Part shown: positions 7,774 to 11,685 of the stretch, one piece after another
Layout: each line of letters begins with the position of its first letter
Position numbering within the stretch: the first letter of the stretch is position 1
Source: an uncultured Traorella sp.
Lineage (GTDB): Bacteria; Bacillota_I; Bacilli_A; Erysipelotrichales; Erysipelotrichaceae
Length of the DNA stretch: 11,685 nucleotides
Assembly (NCBI GenBank): GCA_945919165.1
Contig: CAMEIZ010000045.1
Span: 1-11,685 of the forward strand
Reading direction: 5' to 3'
Translations under genes and position numbers: made by a program
The notes under the pieces: generated by a model
Told to the model about the DNA's origin: nothing
The model's input: the letters and a program-made list of their open reading frames with translations, nothing else
Database searches by the model: none

Positions 7774-8116
7774 ACTCAAAACAGCTGCATAAATGTAAAA
7801 TTAAATATTTTTCTTCACTGCTGTTAACATGATAAATCTCATTCATTTTGTTAAATATTTGAACACAGTCCTCATATTTCTTATGTTCTTTGACAGACGC
7901 AAAGAATTCATTTGGTAGTTCACCGATACTTTCATTGTTTTTTTGTCTTTTCATCATCATGGCACAATGTGTGATCATTCTTTCCAGCTTTTCAATATCA
8001 TATTGAGATGAATAATCATTAATGATTTCAACCCACTTTTCAAGAATTTCTTTTTCTTTATTTGTTATGATTCCTGTTTGATTAAATATGTCAAGTCTTT
8101 GATTTATTGAGTTCAT
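7772..8116 (-). CDS. yhfY: YhfY: stand-alone PRD-domain protein
   Basis: A 114-residue protein that appears to be a single PTS regulation domain (PRD) with no DNA-binding or PTS domains attached. The two histidines expected in a PRD are His50 (RMITHCAMMMKR) and His108 (LILHLCS); conserved EELPNEFF-like text (IGELPNEFFASV, 64-75) lies between. In antiterminators and LevR/MtlR-type activators these histidines are phosphorylated by HPr or EIIB, linking activity to sugar supply. A free-standing PRD could act by binding YhfZ or another partner; this is inference. E. coli YhfY is similar in length. The ribosome site is AAAGGA, 7 bases from the ATG. The gene follows the hairpin at 8145-8170, so it heads the enzyme block of the unit. 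Confidence 0.88.
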   Translation of the reverse strand: MNSINQRLDIFNQTGIITNKEKEILEKWVEIINDYSSQYDIEKLERMITHCAMMMKRQKNNESIGELPNEFFASVKEHKKYEDCVQIFNKMNEIYHVNSSEEKYLILHLCSCFE

Positions 8117-8144
8117 ATATAATTCCTTTCAACAATTTAACAAA

Positions 8145-8170
8145 ATGGGACAAGAGTATTCTTGTCCCAT
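8145..8170 (-). terminator. intercistronic hairpin between yhfT and yhfY (leaky terminator)
   Basis: A perfect 10-bp stem (ATGGGACAAG at 8145-8154 with CTTGTCCCAT at 8161-8170) and a 6-base loop. On the minus strand the stem is followed by TTTTGTTAAATTG, a modest U-rich tail, and preceded by an A-run next to the yhfT stop. No promoter is evident before yhfY, so the hairpin probably lowers transcription of the downstream genes relative to yhfU-yhfT, or stabilises the upstream mRNA. Confidence 0.7.
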
Positions 8171-8179
8171 CTACATTTT

Positions 8180-9499
8180 TTAAGCAATTGGGAATAGTCC
8201 AATTAGGTGTAAAATATTTACAATAATTCCTAATGTAATAGCACCGATAGGTCCGATTGCCATTGATGGAACTGGTTTTTTAGCTGTTTGATTTAAGAAG
8301 TGTAAACCAATAATCCAAACATATCCTAAAGTTGGTGCAATTGCATTTGCTGCCATCATACCACCAACTAACAGAGCGATATCCAATGTTTTTGACATTG
8401 CTGTACGAGTATTGTCTCCAAGTTCTTTCATACCTGGGAACTGGTCCATACCTTTTGCGATGAATCCAAGAAGCAATACTTCAATCACCATGATTAAGCA
8501 TCCAATTACAAAGCTTCCTGCTGCTCCCATAAGTCCCATATTAATTAACAGGATAGCTGGAATATGAACTGCTTTTGTTCCGCATGGAGAATATACACCA
8601 GATATAATAGATGTTGTCATTACAAGTGGAATGAATCCTAAGCAGCGTCCTAATGCAACAATTGCAGCTTCAGTATACTGACCATTTGCTGTAAGTGTTA
8701 ATGAAGCAGGTCCTTCAGCTACGATGCAAAGTGTAGTAGCAGCAGCTACTAAACCACCTGCAACTGCCAAAATAACCATGTTCTTCTTAATTCTTTCAAT
8801 ATTTTTTTCAAACACTTTAAATACTTCTGCAGTTGATCCATCACCTTTTTTACCTGTTTTAGCTGCAAATACAACCATGGCTATAATACCAAACAGTAAT
8901 GCCATACCATCTGAGTTTAATGCAACTGTTACATTATTAATTGTGAAAGTTCCATATAAGGCAAATAATTGTTTTACAAGCATTGTCAATCCAAGAACAA
9001 TGGCACCATTTTTGAATCCGCTCTGATAAGCAACAGCCAATGCCGGGAATACGACGAACAGAGTAATAACCAAGTCACCAACAGTACTTAAGTTTCCAAG
9101 GAAATCTACTGGCATCATTGCAAACAAATCAATGATCAGCTGCATTCCAAACATTAAGATAACGCCAAATACAGCACCTGCAATGGAAGATAAGATTTTA
9201 CCTTTGTTATCATCAGGGAAACAAACACCGATAATATCACATGCTAATAAAATCGTATGAATAATGATAATTCCGCCGGCAATTGAAGTTGGTAAACCAA
9301 ATCCGATTACAAGACCAAATGACAATGCAAAGCTTGTTGCAAACAATGTTTTTCTATCTGTTTGTCCACTTAAATAAGGACCGTACATTGGACGAGTACC
9401 ATCGTTAAATACCGCAACATTCTGATTTGACAAATAAGCGGCCACTGCCCCTAACAGTGCCATAACTAATACTGTAATAAAATTAACTTCGTAAACCAT
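8180..9499 (-). CDS. yhfT: YhfT: polytopic membrane protein, likely transporter
   Basis: The 439-residue, very hydrophobic protein has about ten to twelve membrane segments, for example near 7-24, 52-72, 74-94, 102-125, 142-160, 165-183, 198-213, 240-260, 285-302, 312-345, 370-385 and 415-435. It matches E. coli YhfT (434) by length and shared segments: NVAVFNDGTRPM near the start, the MMPVDFLGNL loop, RCLGFIPLVMTTSIISGVYS, and EVLLLGFIAKGMDQFPG. A charged cytoplasmic loop (214-239) splits the protein into two halves. Transport of the pathway's substrate is the natural inference, but the family has no demonstrated substrate that I know of. The start is fixed by AAGGAG five bases upstream and lies 15 bases after yhfU. 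Pairing with the small protein YhfU is conserved with E. coli. Confidence 0.93.
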   Translation of the reverse strand: MVYEVNFITVLVMALLGAVAAYLSNQNVAVFNDGTRPMYGPYLSGQTDRKTLFATSFALSFGLVIGFGLPTSIAGGIIIIHTILLACDIIGVCFPDDNKGKILSSIAGAVFGVILMFGMQLIIDLFAMMPVDFLGNLSTVGDLVITLFVVFPALAVAYQSGFKNGAIVLGLTMLVKQLFALYGTFTINNVTVALNSDGMALLFGIIAMVVFAAKTGKKGDGSTAEVFKVFEKNIERIKKNMVILAVAGGLVAAATTLCIVAEGPASLTLTANGQYTEAAIVALGRCLGFIPLVMTTSIISGVYSPCGTKAVHIPAILLINMGLMGAAGSFVIGCLIMVIEVLLLGFIAKGMDQFPGMKELGDNTRTAMSKTLDIALLVGGMMAANAIAPTLGYVWIIGLHFLNQTAKKPVPSMAIGPIGAITLGIIVNILHLIGLFPIA

Positions 9500-9514
9500 A
9501 TTTTCTCCTTTTTA

Positions 9515-9874
9515 CTATTTCTTTAAAAGCGCGTTCAGCAGCATAGGAACAACTTTTTCTGCATCATAATTTACAAAACCAAATGCAACTTTTCCTTTTG
9601 CAACTTCATCATTAATCTCTTCCTGAGTCATCGTTTTCCCAGGAGTTGATATTGAAACACATTTTGCTTGTCCCAGCAGGCCAGTTGCAATTCCTAATGC
9701 CCCTCCAGCTCCAGTTGAACATGCTCCAATGTAATAATCAGCTTGCCCAGTCTGAATAGCTAATGTAGCTTCAATATCGCTTTTGATTTCTACTTGTGCT
9801 TTATCTTTCACAATTGATTCAACCAAACGTGCGATACTTTGCTTATCCATCTGACCTCCAACCACAATCTTCAT
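9515..9874 (-). CDS. yhfU: YhfU: small glycine-rich DUF2620 protein
   Basis: Product of 119 residues (E. coli YhfU about 117). It begins MKIVVGGQMDKQSIARLV, a Rossmann-like beta-loop-helix start, and holds a glycine/alanine-rich core YYIGACSTGAGGALGIATG at about residues 47-65, followed by KCVSISTPG. No membrane segment or signal peptide is clear, so it is probably cytoplasmic or membrane-associated. Its constant place just before yhfT suggests an accessory subunit of that transporter, perhaps analogous to a small PTS EIIB-like component; this is inference. I chose ATG 9874 because a strong site, AAAGGAGG, lies 6 bases upstream. A longer open frame to 9916 would add 14 residues encoded by the operator and leader region. 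It is the first gene after the main promoter. Confidence 0.92.
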   Translation of the reverse strand: MKIVVGGQMDKQSIARLVESIVKDKAQVEIKSDIEATLAIQTGQADYYIGACSTGAGGALGIATGLLGQAKCVSISTPGKTMTQEEINDEVAKGKVAFGFVNYDAEKVVPMLLNALLKK

Positions 9875-9880
9875 GATGAT

Positions 9881-9888
9881 CCTCCTTT
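9881..9888 (-). promoter_or_regulatory. strong ribosome binding site deciding the yhfU start
   Basis: AAAGGAGG on the minus strand with 6 bases to ATG 9874, close to the ideal for Firmicutes. It overlaps the end of the cre-like sequence at 9883-9897. Confidence 0.85.
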
Positions 9889-9897
9889 CGTTTTCAA
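9883..9897 (-). promoter_or_regulatory. cre-like (CcpA) site in the yhfU leader, one mismatch
   Basis: TTGAAAACGAAAGGA on the minus strand fits the loose catabolite-responsive consensus WTGNAANCGNWNNCA except for G in place of the penultimate C. It would lie at about +18 to +32 of the transcript, a place where CcpA blocks elongation. The mismatch falls in the ribosome site, so the resemblance may be partly chance. Confidence 0.3.
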
Positions 9898-9898
9898 T

Positions 9899-9914
9899 AT
9901 ACAATTTTTTGTAC
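9899..9914 (-). promoter_or_regulatory. operator copy 2, at the predicted transcription start
   Basis: Minus-strand GTACAAAAAATTGTAT, a near-palindrome (TACAA-4-TTGTA) identical at 14 of 16 positions to the copy at 9957-9972. It covers about +1 to +16 of the main promoter, so a bound protein would block transcription. YhfZ, encoded next door, is the likely binder (inference). Confidence 0.65.
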
Positions 9915-9920
9915 ATTTAT

Positions 9921-9949
9921 ATCTTAAATGGGTTTTAGACGATTGTCAA
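9921..9949 (-). promoter_or_regulatory. main sigma-A promoter of the yhfU-to-TPR transcription unit
   Basis: Minus-strand TTGACA (9949-9944, perfect -35), a 17-base spacer, and TAAGAT (9926-9921, 4 of 6 to the -10 consensus). Transcription should begin near 9914, giving a leader of about 40 bases before yhfU. It lies between the yhfZ terminator and yhfU and is flanked by the two operator copies. Confidence 0.75.
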
Positions 9950-9956
9950 TACTTTT

Positions 9957-9972
9957 ATACAAATTTTTGTAT
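9957..9972 (-). promoter_or_regulatory. operator copy 1, just upstream of the -35 box
   Basis: Minus-strand ATACAAAAATTTGTAT, a 7-bp inverted repeat (ATACAAA/TTTGTAT) around AA. It ends 7 bases before the -35 box (about -43 to -58), with its centre 58 bp from that of the second copy. Confidence 0.65.
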
Positions 9973-9979
9973 TTTGATT

Positions 9980-10012
9980 AAAAATAGAACCGGCATTCCT
10001 TTTTCTGCCGGC
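9980..10012 (-). terminator. rho-independent terminator of yhfZ
   Basis: Minus-strand stem GCCGGCA (10012-10006) with TGCCGGT (9995-9989), six Watson-Crick pairs plus a closing G-U pair, a 10-base loop, and a TTCTATTTTT tail. It begins 7 bases after the yhfZ stop and separates the regulator from the operon promoter. Confidence 0.8.
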
Positions 10013-10018
10013 ATCACA

Positions 10019-10942
10019 TTAATAGCTTGGTGTAATTTTTCCTTCCAAAACTAGTTTCTGAATATTAGTTACAGTATTTACATCAATAATTTCGTCTAAC
10101 AAGGAAGCCATTTCAGGCTCATTTTTATCCACAACCAGGACAGCTTCATCGGCAGACTGATAAATGTCCTGAATTGGTATATAATTAATCTCAATCAGTT
10201 TATCAATGATTTCATCCTTATTCCAAATTGCCGCATCAATATCACCAGATAAAACTCGTTTTAAGCTCTGTGAATAATCAACATGAACAAATTCAACTTT
10301 TTTACCATTACATACTGTTTCAGTCAATCTTTTTTGATCTGATGAATCACTGTCAACTCCAACCTTCATACCATCTTCTATGCTTTTAAATTTATTGTTT
10401 TTAAAGATTACAACATGTTCACTTAAATATGAATATCGACCAAACGATTTCACTATTTGAATATTATCATACTTTTCAATTATTTCCTGTGCAGCTGTTT
10501 TCGATAAAATCGCATAGTCGTATCGATTTGATAATAACATGCTGATTCGATTTTTTGATCCCCTCATATAAGCCATTGAAGCCGGTATATTATAATGATT
10601 CTCCATAGCTACTAAAAGTCCGCTTGCTAACCCTTCATAGCGCCTTGAATATGGAAGCGGCATAACACCGACTATGGAAGTAATTCCGGCAAACTCCAAC
10701 AAAACTTTCATATTTTTTTTAATCAGATAAGAACCTAAATGGCCTTTTGATTCGATACGGACTGCATCATTCACCTGTAATGTTTTTAATGCATTCTGTA
10801 CTGTTCCTCTTGCCAAGTCAAAGCGCTCACTGATTTCTGAGACAGTGGGGATCTTATCTCCGACAGCGTATTTTAAAAACTCTTTTGCTAACGTTACTGT
10901 CACAAAGCCATTTTTACTCAATAATACTTCTCTATAATCCAT
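10019..10942 (-). CDS. yhfZ: YhfZ: winged-helix transcriptional regulator with a ligand-binding-like C-terminal domain
   Basis: The 307-residue protein (E. coli YhfZ about 301) has an N-terminal GntR-like winged helix: residues about 12-75, with GDKIPTVSEISERFDLARGTVQNALKTL as helix-turn-helix and recognition helix, then the wing RIESKGHLGSYL. Residues about 85-300 resemble a type 2 periplasmic-binding/LysR-effector fold: IVGVMPLPYSRRYEGLASGL opens it, YDYAILSKTAAQE and KVGVDSDSSDQKRL follow, and GDIDAAIWNKDEI is typical of such domains. It probably senses a pathway compound and controls the adjacent promoter through the twin operators; repression is more likely, given an operator over the start site. 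The ATG has GAGG eight bases upstream. The gene has its own terminator, so it is transcribed apart from the operon. Confidence 0.92.
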   Translation of the reverse strand: MDYREVLLSKNGFVTVTLAKEFLKYAVGDKIPTVSEISERFDLARGTVQNALKTLQVNDAVRIESKGHLGSYLIKKNMKVLLEFAGITSIVGVMPLPYSRRYEGLASGLLVAMENHYNIPASMAYMRGSKNRISMLLSNRYDYAILSKTAAQEIIEKYDNIQIVKSFGRYSYLSEHVVIFKNNKFKSIEDGMKVGVDSDSSDQKRLTETVCNGKKVEFVHVDYSQSLKRVLSGDIDAAIWNKDEIIDKLIEINYIPIQDIYQSADEAVLVVDKNEPEMASLLDEIIDVNTVTNIQKLVLEGKITPSY

Positions 10943-10965
10943 ATAATTATCCTCAATCTTATTTT

Positions 10966-10994
10966 ATCATACAAAAAAAAAGACGCAATGTATT
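10966..10994 (-). promoter_or_regulatory. weak candidate promoter for yhfZ, inside the uvrB terminator
   Basis: Minus-strand TATGAT (10971-10966) is a fair -10 box, but the -35 position 17 bases upstream reads AATACA, a poor match, and lies in the terminator loop. It would start RNA near 10959, just ahead of the GAGG ribosome site. No better candidate is visible in the gap, so yhfZ may be weakly expressed or rely on read-through from uvrB. Confidence 0.25.
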
Positions 10995-11003
10995 TTGCGT
11001 CTT
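10973..11003 (-). terminator. rho-independent terminator after uvrB
   Basis: Minus-strand 9-bp perfect stem AAGACGCAA (11003-10995) with TTGCGTCTT (10988-10980), a 6-base loop, and seven further T residues down to 10973. A classic strong intrinsic terminator about 45 bases after the uvrB stop. Confidence 0.9.
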
Positions 11004-11004
11004 A

Positions 11005-11020
11005 AGGAAATGACTTTCCT
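11005..11020 (-). other. small accessory hairpin in the uvrB 3' untranslated region
   Basis: A 6-bp inverted repeat (AGGAAA at 11005-11010 with TTTCCT at 11015-11020) and a 4-base loop, just upstream of the main terminator on the transcript. It has no U tail, so it is not a terminator alone; it may stabilise the mRNA end or be chance. Confidence 0.3.
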
Positions 11021-11050
11021 CTGATTTTAGTCTGTTTCCAAACGATAAAT

Positions 11051-11685
11051 CTATTCACTTCTTAACTCAAATAACATATCTCTTAGTTCTGCTGCTCTCT
11101 CAAAGTCGAGATCTTTAGCAGCCTGCTTCATTTCCTTTTCCAAGTTAGATAACAGTTTTTCTTTTTCTTTTTTACCCATCTTATTCTTTTTCTTGAGATA
11201 GCTGGCACTCATTTCCTGAGTTTCTTTCGAATGCATCACTTCATGGACCGGTTTTAAAATTGTCTGTGGAACAATATGATGTTCTTCATTAAAGGCTTTT
11301 TGTATAGAACGTCGACGATTGGTTTCATCAATTGCCTTACGCATACTGTCTGTCACTGTATCTGCATACATGATTACCTTACCCTGAGCATTTCTTGCTG
11401 CACGGCCAATAATCTGAATCAATGAACGTTCACTTCGTAAAAAGCCTTCTTTATCTGCATCAAGGATGGCAATCAGTGACACTTCTGGAATATCCAACCC
11501 TTCTCTTAATAGATTGATTCCAATCAAAACATCAATTTTACCTAATCTAAGATCTCGAATGATTTCGCTTCTTTCAATCGTTTTGACTTCATGATGAAGC
11601 CAGGCAACCTTCAAATCCATCTTTTTCAGATAATTTGTCAATTCTTCTGCCATACGGACTGTCAAAGCCGTAATTAATACACGTT
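11051..11685 (-). CDS. uvrB: UvrB, excinuclease ABC subunit B, C-terminal third (5' part outside the window)
   Basis: The frame is open to the right edge, giving 210 complete codons of a protein that is usually about 660. The part present is helicase domain 2 and the C-terminus: LHHEVKTIERSEIIRDLRLG, then the highly conserved GINLLREGLDIPEVSL and ILDADKEGFLRSERSL, and motif VI with QIIGRAARN, whose arginines contact ATP. The last 35 or so residues (LEKEMKQAAKDLDFERAAEL) are the UVR motif that binds UvrC. UvrB loads on damaged DNA with UvrA, verifies the lesion and recruits UvrC for incision. A TTG at 11665 is not a real start, because conserved sequence (RVLITAL) continues upstream of it. It is a housekeeping gene with its own terminator and no evident link to the yhf genes. 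Confidence 0.97.
   Translation of the reverse strand, partial: RVLITALTVRMAEELTNYLKKMDLKVAWLHHEVKTIERSEIIRDLRLGKIDVLIGINLLREGLDIPEVSLIAILDADKEGFLRSERSLIQIIGRAARNAQGKVIMYADTVTDSMRKAIDETNRRRSIQKAFNEEHHIVPQTILKPVHEVMHSKETQEMSASYLKKKNKMGKKEKEKLLSNLEKEMKQAAKDLDFERAAELRDMLFELRSE

Noticed and set aside
8724..9026. 100-codon plus-strand open frame antisense to yhfT
   Set aside because: The alanine/valine-rich composition mirrors the codons of the membrane protein opposite; there is no ribosome site or promoter.
9875..10018. Riboswitch or T-box ahead of yhfU
   Set aside because: The predicted leader is only about 40 bases and is filled by an operator and the ribosome site; there is no room for a structured aptamer.
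9839..10054. 71-codon plus-strand open frame across the promoter region
   Set aside because: It spans the operators, promoter and yhfZ terminator, and no good ribosome site precedes it.
10969..10984. Possible third operator (plus-strand ATACAAAAA followed by AAAGAC) upstream of yhfZ
   Set aside because: Only the left half-site and the A-run match; the right arm TTTGTAT is absent, and the A-run is explained by the uvrB terminator tail. YhfZ autoregulation cannot be supported from this.

Overview
The window is AT-rich bacterial DNA with short intergenic gaps, purine-rich ribosome binding sites (AAGGAGG type) and U-tailed hairpin terminators. Together these point to a low-GC Firmicute, possibly of the Erysipelotrichia or Clostridia; I cannot fix the genus from the sequence. 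Every real gene I can support lies on the minus strand, so transcription runs from high to low coordinates.

Layout, in the order transcribed. The 3' end of uvrB (nucleotide excision repair) enters from the right edge and stops at 11051, followed by a strong terminator at 10973-11003. Next is a single gene for a YhfZ-type regulator (10019-10942) with its own terminator at 9980-10012. A good sigma-A promoter (TTGACA, 17-bp spacer, TAAGAT) follows at 9921-9949. It is bracketed by two copies of a 16-bp palindrome (14 of 16 bases identical), one just upstream of the -35 box and one at the predicted transcription start. From this promoter a nine-gene transcription unit of about 8.6 kb appears to run down to a terminator at about 1287-1339. 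The gene order is yhfU, yhfT, yhfY, php, yhfS, yhfX, yhfW, an M28-family metallopeptidase, and a membrane-anchored helical-repeat protein. A MATE-family efflux transporter, cut by the left edge, follows as a separate unit.

The centre of interest is the yhf set. From memory of E. coli K-12, its uncharacterised yhf operon holds the same eight families: regulator YhfZ, small protein YhfU, membrane protein YhfT, PRD protein YhfY, phosphotriesterase homologue PHP, PLP aminotransferase-fold YhfS, alanine-racemase-fold YhfX and phosphopentomutase-like YhfW. Here all eight are present but in a different order. A set that stays together through reshuffling in distant bacteria is probably one functional system. 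The contents suggest uptake (YhfT with YhfU) and breakdown of an amino-bearing, possibly phosphorylated compound by two PLP enzymes, a metal-dependent hydrolase and a phosphomutase-like enzyme, under control of YhfZ and perhaps PTS signalling through YhfY. The substrate is not known to me.

Two strong hairpins inside the unit, after yhfT (8145-8170) and at the end of yhfW (3414-3448), divide it into a transport block, an enzyme block and a peptidase block, and probably set stepped expression. Within the enzyme block the genes overlap by 4 to 10 bases, which suggests translational coupling. No RNA genes, insertion sequences, CRISPR arrays or phage genes are visible, and no gene-free stretch exceeds about 155 bases.
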